From Ghiorsea sp. (GTDB lineage Bacteria; Pseudomonadota; Zetaproteobacteria; Mariprofundales; Mariprofundaceae), in the NCBI GenBank assembly GCA_027053695.1, contig JALUHL010000089.1, positions 1 through 12,273 of the forward strand: DNA of 12,273 bases, in the 5' to 3' direction. The translations under genes were made by a program, and so were the position numbers. This document shows, one piece after another, positions 1 to 6,703 of this stretch. Numbering within the stretch: the stretch's first letter is position 1; each line of letters starts with the position of its first letter. Under the pieces are notes generated by a model. It saw only the letters and a list, made by a program, of their open reading frames with translations, searched no databases and had not been told where the DNA came from.

Positions 1-71
1 TTGGCGGCGCTAGCCTTAAAGCTGATTCATTTATGGAAATTGTTGCAGCCGCTGCGCGCGTAGCTGCATAG
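1..71 (+). CDS. tpiA: Triosephosphate isomerase, C-terminal end (partial)
   Basis: Only the last 22 codons are present; the reading frame begins at base 3 and ends at a TAG stop at 69-71. The visible tail reads GGASLKADSFMEIV followed by an alanine-rich end. This is the classic C-terminus of triosephosphate isomerase, where the GGAS loop helps bind the substrate phosphate. The enzyme interconverts dihydroxyacetone phosphate and glyceraldehyde 3-phosphate in glycolysis and gluconeogenesis, in the cytoplasm. The next gene, secG, starts 8 bases after the stop. tpiA followed by secG is a common bacterial arrangement, and it supports the call although so little sequence is visible. Confidence 0.9.
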   Translation, partial: GGASLKADSFMEIVAAAARVAA

Positions 72-79
72 GAGAAAGC

Positions 80-442
80 ATGACAACGGTATTATTAACA
101 GTTCACATTATTGTAGCGATATTGCTTATTATTGTGGTTTTGATGCAAAAAGGCCAAGAAGGTGGCATGGGCGCATCTTTTGGCGGCGGAAGCTCACAAT
201 CTTTATTTGGCTCTGGCGGCTCTGGTGACTTTCTTGTGAAAGCTACAGGCGTGCTTGCAGCGACATTTATGCTCACAAGCTTATCGCTTGCATTCTTTTC
301 GCAAAAAGAAGCAAGTTCGGTTTTAGATAGAGGTTTAAACACTGGCGTGGTTCAAGAACAACCCGCAGCGCCAGCAGGCGATGGTGCTTTTGACCCTGCA
401 AAATTGAAAGATGATGGTGCAGACATTCCCGCAGCGGAATAA
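80..442 (+). CDS. secG: Protein translocase subunit SecG
   Basis: SecG is the small accessory membrane subunit of the SecYEG translocon, which exports unfolded proteins across the inner membrane and assists the SecA motor. The 120-residue product shows the family layout. A first membrane segment lies at about residues 3-22. A conserved glycine- and serine-rich cytoplasmic loop follows (QKGQEGGMGASFGGGSSQS, then LFGSGGSGDFL). A second membrane segment lies at about 53-74. A variable, alanine- and aspartate-rich tail ends the protein. The ATG at 80 is preceded by a good ribosome binding site, GGAGAAA at 71-77, which overlaps the tpiA stop, so the two genes are probably co-transcribed. The length is ordinary for the family. 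Confidence 0.96.
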   Translation: MTTVLLTVHIIVAILLIIVVLMQKGQEGGMGASFGGGSSQSLFGSGGSGDFLVKATGVLAATFMLTSLSLAFFSQKEASSVLDRGLNTGVVQEQPAAPAGDGAFDPAKLKDDGADIPAAE

Positions 443-461
443 CCCCTTAACACAAACATAA

Positions 462-546
462 GCCGGAGTGGTGAAATTGGTAGACACGCTACCTTGAGGG
501 GGTAGTGGGGCAACCCGTGCTGGTTCGAGTCCAGTCTCCGGTACCA
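462..546 (+). tRNA. leuU: tRNA-Leu (anticodon GAG)
   Basis: A complete class II tRNA can be folded by eye. The acceptor stem is GCCGGAG (462-468) paired with CTCCGGT (536-542), followed by discriminator A543 and an encoded CCA (544-546). The anticodon stem CTACC (489-493) pairs with GGTAG (501-505) around the loop TTGAGGG, giving anticodon GAG at 496-498, which reads leucine CUU/CUC codons. A variable arm and a T arm carrying GGTTCGAGTCC follow. It sits 19 bases after the secG stop, the same order as secG-leuU in E. coli. It is therefore probably processed from a tpiA-secG-tRNA transcript. Confidence 0.97.
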
Positions 547-550
547 GCAA

Positions 551-583
551 GCAAAAGAAGCAACTTAATGTTGCTTCTTTTGC
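551..583 (+). terminator. Strong hairpin terminator after tRNA-Leu
   Basis: A perfect 14-bp inverted repeat starts five bases after the tRNA CCA end: GCAAAAGAAGCAAC at 551-564 and its exact reverse complement at 570-583, with loop TTAAT. The arm contains A4 on one side and T4 on the other, so it could end transcription from either strand. Its core is also the first unit of the tandem array that follows. Only this copy has the extended 14-bp stem, because the bases before the later copies differ. Confidence 0.8.
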
Positions 584-839
584 GCGATAGTCCAAATCAA
601 GCCGAAGCAACTTAATGTTGCTTCTTTTGCGCGATAGTCCAAATCAAACCGAAGCAACTCAATGTCACTCTTTTTTGTGCGATATTTCATCTCAAACTGA
701 AGCAACTTAATGTTGCTTCTTTTGTGCGATATTTCATCTCAAACTGAAGCAACTTAATGTTGCTTCTTTTGCGCGATAGTCCATCTCAAACTGAAGCAAC
801 TTAATGTTGCTACTTTTGCGCGATAGTCCAAATCAAGCC
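557..839. repeat. Six-copy 47-bp tandem array of terminator-like hairpins
   Basis: Units start at 557, 604, 651, 699, 746 and 793 and are 47 bp each, except the third (48 bp). Each begins with an inverted repeat, GAAGCAAC, loop TTAAT, GTTGCTTC, followed by a T-run. A linker of about 22 bases follows. Units 1, 2, 4 and 5 keep the hairpin perfectly. Unit 3 is degenerate (loop TCAAT, right arm eroded) and unit 6 has one mismatch (GTTGCTAC). Two linker types occur: one containing GATAGTCCAAATCAA (units 1, 2, 6) and one containing GATATTTCATCTCAAACT (units 3, 4). Unit 5 is a hybrid of the two. The units carry no unique spacers, so this is not a CRISPR array. The period is not a multiple of three, so it does not encode a repeated peptide. 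Confidence 0.93.
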
Positions 840-947
840 GAAACGACACAGCTATTTTTAAGGGTAATACGAATAACTTTGATAACGTTTTATGGTTGAT
901 AGGCGCTAAAATAAGCTGGATATTTTTAAGAAATAAAGGCATGAAAC

Positions 948-976
948 TTGCCGATAACAGCGCTAATGTTTATGCT
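948..976 (+). promoter_or_regulatory. Candidate sigma70-type promoter for the NPD-family gene
   Basis: TTGCCG (948-953) and TATGCT (971-976) are separated by exactly 17 bases, and each matches four of the six consensus positions. A start site near 983 would give a leader of about 80 bases before the ATG at 1065. This is a by-eye match in the only sizeable gap between the terminator array and the next gene. The rest of 840-1064 shows no convincing gene. Confidence 0.3.
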
Positions 977-1008
977 GTGCAACTATAGGTATTTGTTTAA
1001 TTTTCCCC

Positions 1009-1037
1009 TTTGCCGTCCGTAGAGATGAAAAGGCAAA
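1009..1037 (+). promoter_or_regulatory. Possible hairpin in the leader of the NPD-family gene
   Basis: TTTGCC at 1009-1014 can pair with GGCAAA at 1032-1037 around a 17-base loop, 27 bases before the start codon. It does not cover the ribosome binding site AGGTGA at 1055-1060. I recognise no known riboswitch or leader class, and a 6-bp stem could arise by chance. Confidence 0.2.
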
Positions 1038-1064
1038 CCTTAGAACATTTGACTAGGTGAACAT

Positions 1065-2471
1065 ATGTCATTCAATTTAGAAGCAGTGAACATTTCAGGG
1101 GCAGAAGTTTTACCATTGATTGAAGGTGGTAAAGGCGTTGGTGTCTCAACTGGGCTAACATCTGGCGAATGGGCGAAGGCAGGCGGCATAGGTACGGTTT
1201 CAGCCGTGAATGCGAGCCGTCACGATGAAGATGGCAATATTATTCCCGTAGAATATAAAGGGCGCAATCGTAACGAACGCTTCAAAGAATTGGTGCAGTT
1301 TGGTATTGATGGTGGTTTAACTCAGCTTAGGCAGGCGCATGATATTGCAGGCGGCAATGGTAGATTGCATGTGAATGTGTTGTGGGAAATGGGTGGTGCG
1401 CAGCAAGTTCTTCATGGTATTCTTAAGCAAGCTAAAGATATTGTGCATGGTGTAACATGTGGTGCAGGTATGCCGTTCAAGTTGGCTGAAATTGCCGCGC
1501 AATACGGTGTGCATTATTATCCTATCGTATCATCAGGGCGTGCATTTCGTGCATTGTGGCTTCGCTCTTATCGCAAAGCACCCGATTTGTTGGGTGGCGT
1601 AGTGTATGAAGACCCTTGGCTTGCAGGCGGTCATAATGGTTTGTCCAATACTGAGCGCTTTGACCAGCCCCAAGACCCTTATCCGCGCGTAAAAGAGCTG
1701 CGTGCGACCATGAATAAGTTTGGCTTAGAAAAAACACCGATTATCATGGCAGGCGGCGTTTGGTATCTTCGCGAGTGGGCAGATTGGATGGTTGATCCTG
1801 AAGTCGCTCCTGTAGTATTCCAATTTGGTACGCGCCCGTTGCTAACCCAAGAAAGCCCAGTGCGCGACTCATGGGGCAAAACATTATTAAGCTTGAAAGA
1901 AGGCGATGTAGCACTGAATCCATTCTCTCCAACGGGCTTTTATTCATCTGCGGTGCGCAATAAGTTTTTGAATGAAATGTATGAACGCTCGGATAGGCAG
2001 GTCACCTTTGCTGACCATCCAGAGCCTGCTGATGGGCATACGGAACCCTTTACTTATGGCCCGCGCAATCGAGAAGTCTTTTTAACCCCAGAAGGTAAAA
2101 AAAGCGCTGAAAAGTGGGCTGCACAAGGCTTTACTAAACCTTTGGTTACGCCAGATTCAACATTTGTTTTTGTGGATGAAGACAAGGCCGCAGAAATCCG
2201 TAAAGACCAGTTGGATTGTATGGGTTGTTTATCGCAATGTAAGTTTAGTAACTGGGCGGACAATGAAAAAGGTACAACTGGTCATAAAGCTGACCCTCGC
2301 AGTTTTTGTATTCAAAAAACATTGTTGCGTTCGGCATACGGCGATGCACCAGAAAATAATTTAATGTTTTCAGGGCATGCGGCTTATAAATTCGCCCAAG
2401 ACCCCTTCTATAAAGATGGTTTTATTCCTACCGTGAAGCAACTGGTTGATCGCATTGCTACGGGTGACTAG
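1065..2471 (+). CDS. Nitronate monooxygenase-like flavoprotein (NPD family) with C-terminal Cys cluster
   Basis: This 468-residue protein belongs to the 2-nitropropane dioxygenase / nitronate monooxygenase family, FMN-dependent TIM-barrel oxidoreductases. Supporting motifs in order are the TCGAGMP segment at 131-137, the AGGHNG motif at 187-192 containing the family's active-site-type histidine (His190), and IIMAGGVW (about residue 227), which fits the FMN phosphate-binding region. Typical family members are about 320-380 residues. Here the chain continues with four cysteines in the extension: Cys385, Cys388, Cys392 (CMGCLSQC) and Cys415. Such spacing could hold an Fe-S cluster or zinc, which is inference. 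The ATG at 1065 has AGGTGA at 1055-1060. The gene follows a terminator array and ends 30 bases before the flippase gene, so it may lead that operon or be an independent neighbour. The true substrate is unknown; nitronate oxidation is only the family label. Confidence 0.85.
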   Translation: MSFNLEAVNISGAEVLPLIEGGKGVGVSTGLTSGEWAKAGGIGTVSAVNASRHDEDGNIIPVEYKGRNRNERFKELVQFGIDGGLTQLRQAHDIAGGNGRLHVNVLWEMGGAQQVLHGILKQAKDIVHGVTCGAGMPFKLAEIAAQYGVHYYPIVSSGRAFRALWLRSYRKAPDLLGGVVYEDPWLAGGHNGLSNTERFDQPQDPYPRVKELRATMNKFGLEKTPIIMAGGVWYLREWADWMVDPEVAPVVFQFGTRPLLTQESPVRDSWGKTLLSLKEGDVALNPFSPTGFYSSAVRNKFLNEMYERSDRQVTFADHPEPADGHTEPFTYGPRNREVFLTPEGKKSAEKWAAQGFTKPLVTPDSTFVFVDEDKAAEIRKDQLDCMGCLSQCKFSNWADNEKGTTGHKADPRSFCIQKTLLRSAYGDAPENNLMFSGHAAYKFAQDPFYKDGFIPTVKQLVDRIATGD

Positions 2472-2501
2472 TTACTACCCTCGTTTGTTCTAGGTTCTAC
2501 T

Positions 2502-3929
2502 TTGAGCTTATCTAACCGTGTGTTTCGAGGTGGTGTTTGGTTAGGCATGACCTTTGCCTCATCACGCCTGCTTGGTTTATTGCGGCTTACGCTACTTACA
2601 CGTTTATTGCTTCCAGAGGATTTTGGGCTCATTACTATTGTGACATTGGTGGTGAGTAGCATGTGGGTGCTGACAGATGCTGGCGTTGCTGCTGCGGTTA
2701 TTCAAAAGAAAAATCCTAATGATGCCTTTTTGCATACAGCATGGCATATCAGTTGGCTAAGAGGCATTGTTTTAGCGATTATTTGTTGGCTTATCGCACC
2801 TGCATTGGCATTGTTTTTTGAGCATGCAGAACTAGAAAGGTTGTTGCATTGGGCAGCGCTTATTCCTTTGGTTCAAGGCTTTGAAAGCTTGGGTATGACA
2901 TTGCTGAAAAAAGAACTTCAATTTAAACAAAAAGCGTATGTAGATTTAACCAGAGAAATTGTACAAACCGTTGTTGCAGTGTTGTTGGTGATGTATTGGC
3001 AAGCCAACGCATTATCTGTGGTGTTGGGTATTATTATGGGGGTTATTGCTGCAACGCTTCTTTCTTATGTCATGCATCATTATAGACCTGTATTACGTTA
3101 TGATAAAACAGCCATGCAGGAGATTTGGTCTTATGGCTCACATGTTATGGGTGCAGGTATTTTGGTGTTTGCGATGACCAATCTAGATGATGTGGTGGTT
3201 GGTAAAATGCTAGGGGTGGCACAGCTGGGTTTTTACGGCGTGGCATTTACACTAGCAGCATTGCTGACAAATCAGTTGGTTCAAGTGTTTAACACGGTGA
3301 TGTTCCCCGCATTATCCCAAATTCAAGAAGATGGTACACGGATTAAGCATGTTTTGTATTTAAGTGTGCGTATGATGGTCGGTGTGCTAACCCCTGTTAT
3401 TGCGTTTGTTGCCTTGTTTCCTGAGGCGCTGGTAAGCATGATTTTAGGAGATAAATGGCTGCCTATTGTTAGTGTGCTATTGGTGCTTCTGTGCATGGGC
3501 TGGGTTCGTGGTATTGCGACCGTCTTTGGCCCTATTCTCATGGCTCGTAAGAAGACTAAAGCACTACATAAAATGAAATGGTTCGAGTTTATTTTATTTT
3601 CGCTCACGATTATTCCTGCGGTATCTTGGTTTGGAGTTGTTGGTGCAGCAATCGTATTGCTTATGGTGTATGGTTTGAGCTTATTCTTGCATATTCAGGC
3701 TGTTCATAGGGATATAATACTGGATGGTAAGCATCTTTTCTTACAAGTTCTTCACGGTGTTTTGCCTTCCGCTATTGCTTTTACTTTTGCTATGTTATGG
3801 CATAACTTCTATCCTGAGGTCGGGTTGTGGCTCATTGGTATGATGTTTACATGCATATGGGCATTGATTTTATGGGTAAGAGAAAGAAGCTTTATTTACA
3901 AGGTGATAGAGATGGTCAGGCAAAAATGA
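2502..3929 (+). CDS. Polysaccharide flippase, Wzx/WzxC-like
   Basis: The 475-residue product is highly hydrophobic, with roughly 12-14 membrane segments along its whole length. It begins with the pattern usual for oligosaccharide flippases of the MOP superfamily (FRGGVWLGMTFASSRLLG, then RLLLPEDFGLITI). Such proteins move undecaprenyl-linked repeat units across the inner membrane. The start is a TTG at 2502, chosen because it gives the expected N-terminus and has AGG at 2492-2494 at suitable spacing; the next in-frame ATG would cut into the first helix. The stop overlaps the next start by four bases (ATGA). The neighbouring glycosyltransferases support a role in capsule, exopolysaccharide or O-antigen export. 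Substrate specificity cannot be read from sequence. Confidence 0.88.
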   Translation: MSLSNRVFRGGVWLGMTFASSRLLGLLRLTLLTRLLLPEDFGLITIVTLVVSSMWVLTDAGVAAAVIQKKNPNDAFLHTAWHISWLRGIVLAIICWLIAPALALFFEHAELERLLHWAALIPLVQGFESLGMTLLKKELQFKQKAYVDLTREIVQTVVAVLLVMYWQANALSVVLGIIMGVIAATLLSYVMHHYRPVLRYDKTAMQEIWSYGSHVMGAGILVFAMTNLDDVVVGKMLGVAQLGFYGVAFTLAALLTNQLVQVFNTVMFPALSQIQEDGTRIKHVLYLSVRMMVGVLTPVIAFVALFPEALVSMILGDKWLPIVSVLLVLLCMGWVRGIATVFGPILMARKKTKALHKMKWFEFILFSLTIIPAVSWFGVVGAAIVLLMVYGLSLFLHIQAVHRDIILDGKHLFLQVLHGVLPSAIAFTFAMLWHNFYPEVGLWLIGMMFTCIWALILWVRERSFIYKVIEMVRQK

Positions 3930-4669
3930 AATCTGAACAAGACATTGAACCTTTAGGTTTTGCATCACCGAATCGTTATGTCCAAGGCGCATGGACTACT
4001 GCGCTTTTAAAGCGTATGGCATATTGGGTAAAAAAGAAGCATCCAGAACATGAGAAGTGTTTAGATGTTGGTTGTGGTGAAGGAGCACTGTTGGATATGT
4101 TGGGTTTTTCAGGCGTTGGCGTTGATCTTAACCCAGCTCGCCTAGCCTTAGCCAAAGAGAAAAAGCTTCAGGTTATGCTCGGTGATGGCACGGCTCTTCC
4201 TTTCGAGGATGAACTATTTGCAACGGCGATTAGCATGGAAGTCTTAGAACATGTCCCTGAAATGCAGATGATGATGCAAGATGTGCATCGTGTGCTCAAA
4301 AAAGGTGGTGTTTGGATTATTTCTGTTCCCAGTGTGACGCTGCGTTCAAAGTATGAAATGTGGCGAGAGAAGAAAGCATATTACTGCGACCCCGATGAAC
4401 ATTTTAGAGAATTCTCCCCCGTTCTTCCGCAAGGCTTTGAGCATAGGTTTATGTTAACATCGGATTTTAAAGACATGTTTGTTGAGGCTGGATTTAAGGT
4501 GCTGCACCAAGATGGTGTGCGCTATGTTTTTCCGCAGTGGTTCACTCGCCTTCCTGGGTTGCAAAGCTTTTTGGAGTCGCCTTGTGCCGATAGATTTTGG
4601 TCTAAATTACCATGGTTTAGTAGTTATCCTTATTGGACAATTCTTGTATTGCAGAGAATGCCAGCATGA
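3926..4669 (+). CDS. Class I SAM-dependent methyltransferase
   Basis: The 247-residue protein has the Rossmann-fold methyltransferase signature. Motif I is LDVGCGEG at 46-53, the acidic residue ending strand 2 is Asp67 in VGVDLNP, the motif II region is GDGTALPF at 86-93, and MEVLEHV follows at 104-110, as in the Methyltransf_11 family. An upstream in-frame ATG at 3827 would overlap the flippase by about 100 bases. The ATG at 3926 is preferred because it forms an ATGA overlap with the flippase stop and has CAGG at 3917-3920. Within this cluster it probably methylates a sugar or a lipid-linked glycan, but a small-molecule substrate cannot be excluded. It ends in another ATGA overlap with the next gene, so translation is likely coupled. 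Confidence 0.85.
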   Translation: MKSEQDIEPLGFASPNRYVQGAWTTALLKRMAYWVKKKHPEHEKCLDVGCGEGALLDMLGFSGVGVDLNPARLALAKEKKLQVMLGDGTALPFEDELFATAISMEVLEHVPEMQMMMQDVHRVLKKGGVWIISVPSVTLRSKYEMWREKKAYYCDPDEHFREFSPVLPQGFEHRFMLTSDFKDMFVEAGFKVLHQDGVRYVFPQWFTRLPGLQSFLESPCADRFWSKLPWFSSYPYWTILVLQRMPA

Positions 4670-5754
4670 ACCTTCTTGTTGTCTCTAAAGAAGCATGGGG
4701 AGATACGCGGTGGGCAAGAAAACAGTGGCTACCCTATTTTTTAGCGCAACAAGAGGTTATCAACCAAGTTACTTATGTCGATAGTCCTTCTGCTTGGTGG
4801 CGTGGACAAGCAGCCCATCAAGACGAAACAGTAAGTAACATTAATATTGTACAAAAGAACCTTGTGTTTCCCTTGGAGAAACTACCTTTTGTGCGTGTTA
4901 TGAACCGCAAAATTATCGCTAGAAAGCTCCTTTCTATATATACAACAGATTCACCATGGATAACCATGTACTACCATCCTTATGATGTTGATATGATGGA
5001 TACTCTGGCTGAGAAATCACATATAGTATTTGATTGGACGGAAGACTGGGCAGACTTTCATCATGATGAAAGCATGCTGGAGCTACAAGTCAGATGTGTG
5101 AAAGAAGCAGATGTTGTTTTTACAGTTACGCAAACACTTTATCAACGAGCAGTTGATTTGAGGTGTTCGGATGAATCGGTATTTTATGTGCCCAATGCCA
5201 CAGTGTTTAGACCCAATGAATCCATCATAGATGAGCCACAGGCATTGCGCTCAGTTTCGAGGCCTAGACTTGGGTTTATAGGTCATATTGGCCCATGGTT
5301 TGATATAAGTTTGGTAGAATCAATGGCGAGCAGCCAACCTTCTTGGCAATGGGTGTTGGTTGGGGGAGCAAGTGATCAGGCAAAAGCTAGGTTATCAGAG
5401 TATGATAATATCCATCTCTTAGGTGTATTTTCTCCCAAAGCATTGCCAGCATTGATGCAGCATTGTGATGTGCTTGTTGCACCATATAAACAAGGTATTC
5501 AAGGTGATGCAACTAAGCTTTATGATTATTTAGCGATGAAGAAACCAATTGTTTCTACTGCTTGTGAGACATCAACGAAGCTTCAGCCGTGGGTGCGAGA
5601 ATGCCATAATACTGAGGATTGGTTAGGTTCAATTTCAGAGGCTCTTGAAATGAAAACGCTCCCTTTAGCCAGTGACCAAGATATTTTGCAACATCATTGG
5701 CAAGCACGTTCGTCATACGTAGTGGAATTATTTCAAAGTATGTGTCATGTCTAG
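4666..5754 (+). CDS. GT-B glycosyltransferase, TuaH-like
   Basis: The 362-residue product looks like a two-domain GT-B glycosyltransferase of the type annotated TuaH-like. The N-terminal half ends with a segment rich in acidic and aromatic residues (FDWTEDWADFHHDES). The C-terminal half opens with RLGFIGHIGPWFD and carries a donor-binding-like segment around residue 284 (KLYDYLAMKKPIVST). It would add one sugar from a nucleotide-sugar donor to a growing glycan at the inner face of the membrane; no signal peptide or membrane segment is evident. An in-frame ATG at 4633 exists, but the ATG at 4666 overlaps the previous stop as ATGA and gives the normal start MNLLVVSKE. The gene overlaps the next by eight bases. 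Donor and acceptor are unknown. Confidence 0.8.
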   Translation: MNLLVVSKEAWGDTRWARKQWLPYFLAQQEVINQVTYVDSPSAWWRGQAAHQDETVSNINIVQKNLVFPLEKLPFVRVMNRKIIARKLLSIYTTDSPWITMYYHPYDVDMMDTLAEKSHIVFDWTEDWADFHHDESMLELQVRCVKEADVVFTVTQTLYQRAVDLRCSDESVFYVPNATVFRPNESIIDEPQALRSVSRPRLGFIGHIGPWFDISLVESMASSQPSWQWVLVGGASDQAKARLSEYDNIHLLGVFSPKALPALMQHCDVLVAPYKQGIQGDATKLYDYLAMKKPIVSTACETSTKLQPWVRECHNTEDWLGSISEALEMKTLPLASDQDILQHHWQARSSYVVELFQSMCHV

Positions 5755-6703
5755 TTTTGCTGTCTCTGTTTTAGTGATTTCCCGAGATAGACGGGCTTTA
5801 TTGCAGCGTGTTTTATCGGATTTAAGAGCGCAGCAGTATGATGGTGAATTTGAAATTGTGTTGGTGGAAGAAACCGATGCTCCAGATGCGCCTGAAGGTG
5901 TGGTGTATGTGCCGCACCCGATGAAAAATTTAGGCATTGCTTATGCGAGAAACTTATCTGTACAACATGCAAAATATGATGTGTTGGCATTTATTGATGA
6001 TGATTGCCGCGTGGAAAAGAATTGGTTGAGCAACTTGGTCGCGCCCCTTCATGATGAACAGGTGTTGGGTGTTCAAGGTGGTGTCACTGTGCCAGAAGGT
6101 ACGAATGCGATAGGTTGGGCTGAAAGCTTATTGGGTTTTCCTGGCGGTGGTATCACAAGGGTTAAGCAAGCCCAAGGGCAAACGCAGTCTACGCAAGAAA
6201 TTTCAACCTTAAATGCATGTTATCGTAAGCATATTGTGGATAAAGTTGGCGGCTTTTCTGCGCATGCACGCTTTGGCGGCGAAGATTATTTGTTGGCAAA
6301 GAAGGTGGCTGAGCATGGAAAGCTCTTATTCGTTCCCCAAGCCATGATTAGGCATGAGGCAAGAGGGAACTTGGCGGATATTTGGCATTGGTTTATACGT
6401 CGAGGTCGAGCTGAAATGGATTTATGGCGAAGTGGTTTTGCTCCCGAACATTATGGGCAGTGGATGCTCAAAGCTTCGCCAACTTTGAAGTTTTATCCAT
6501 TTGTTTTATTGAGTTGTTGGAGTGTGCTTCCCTTGCTTCTCTTTTTAGCGATGATGGCGGGCATGAATTGGTGGCGTTTTCGTTGGATATTATCGGATAG
6601 TGACATACCCAATACTGCGTGGGCGGTTTTGCCGGTGGTGCGATTAATCATGAGCTTGGCAACGGATGTGGGTAGAATAAAAGCATGGCTGAGCAAAGCA
6701 TGA
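5747..6703 (+). CDS. GT2-family glycosyltransferase with C-terminal membrane segment
   Basis: This is a 318-residue GT-A (family 2) glycosyltransferase. The N-terminus VSVLVISRDR starts the nucleotide-binding fold. IDDD, with aspartates 84-86, is the metal- and donor-binding motif. GGED with Glu179-Asp180 fits the catalytic base region. RGRAEM in the following helix is a plausible acceptor-loop motif. A hydrophobic stretch at about 248-271, with a possible second one near the C-terminus, suggests it is anchored to the inner membrane and acts on a lipid-linked acceptor. The start at 5747 overlaps the preceding gene by eight bases and lacks a strong Shine-Dalgarno sequence, so it probably depends on translational coupling. 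Its role is likely one step of repeat-unit assembly. The sugar specificity is unknown. Confidence 0.87.
   Translation: MSSFAVSVLVISRDRRALLQRVLSDLRAQQYDGEFEIVLVEETDAPDAPEGVVYVPHPMKNLGIAYARNLSVQHAKYDVLAFIDDDCRVEKNWLSNLVAPLHDEQVLGVQGGVTVPEGTNAIGWAESLLGFPGGGITRVKQAQGQTQSTQEISTLNACYRKHIVDKVGGFSAHARFGGEDYLLAKKVAEHGKLLFVPQAMIRHEARGNLADIWHWFIRRGRAEMDLWRSGFAPEHYGQWMLKASPTLKFYPFVLLSCWSVLPLLLFLAMMAGMNWWRFRWILSDSDIPNTAWAVLPVVRLIMSLATDVGRIKAWLSKA

Noticed and set aside
551..840. CRISPR-like array
   Set aside because: Repeated units are contiguous 47-bp tandem copies with near-identical linkers rather than unique spacers, and no cas gene is present.
865..872. TAATACGA resembling a phage T7 promoter
   Set aside because: Only the first eight bases match and the conserved remainder is absent; no phage genes are nearby.
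335..942. Reverse-strand open frames with a repeated LDLDYRAK peptide
   Set aside because: They run through the tRNA and the tandem hairpins. The 47-bp period changes frame each unit, and no ribosome binding site or family resemblance is seen.
941..988. 15-codon frame before the NPD-family gene as a leader peptide
   Set aside because: No run of one amino acid, no attenuator structure and poor ribosome-binding spacing; likely chance.
3827..3925. Longer N-terminus for the SAM methyltransferase
   Set aside because: It would overlap the flippase by about 100 bases. The ATG at 3926 has the better spacing and matches the overlap style of the operon.
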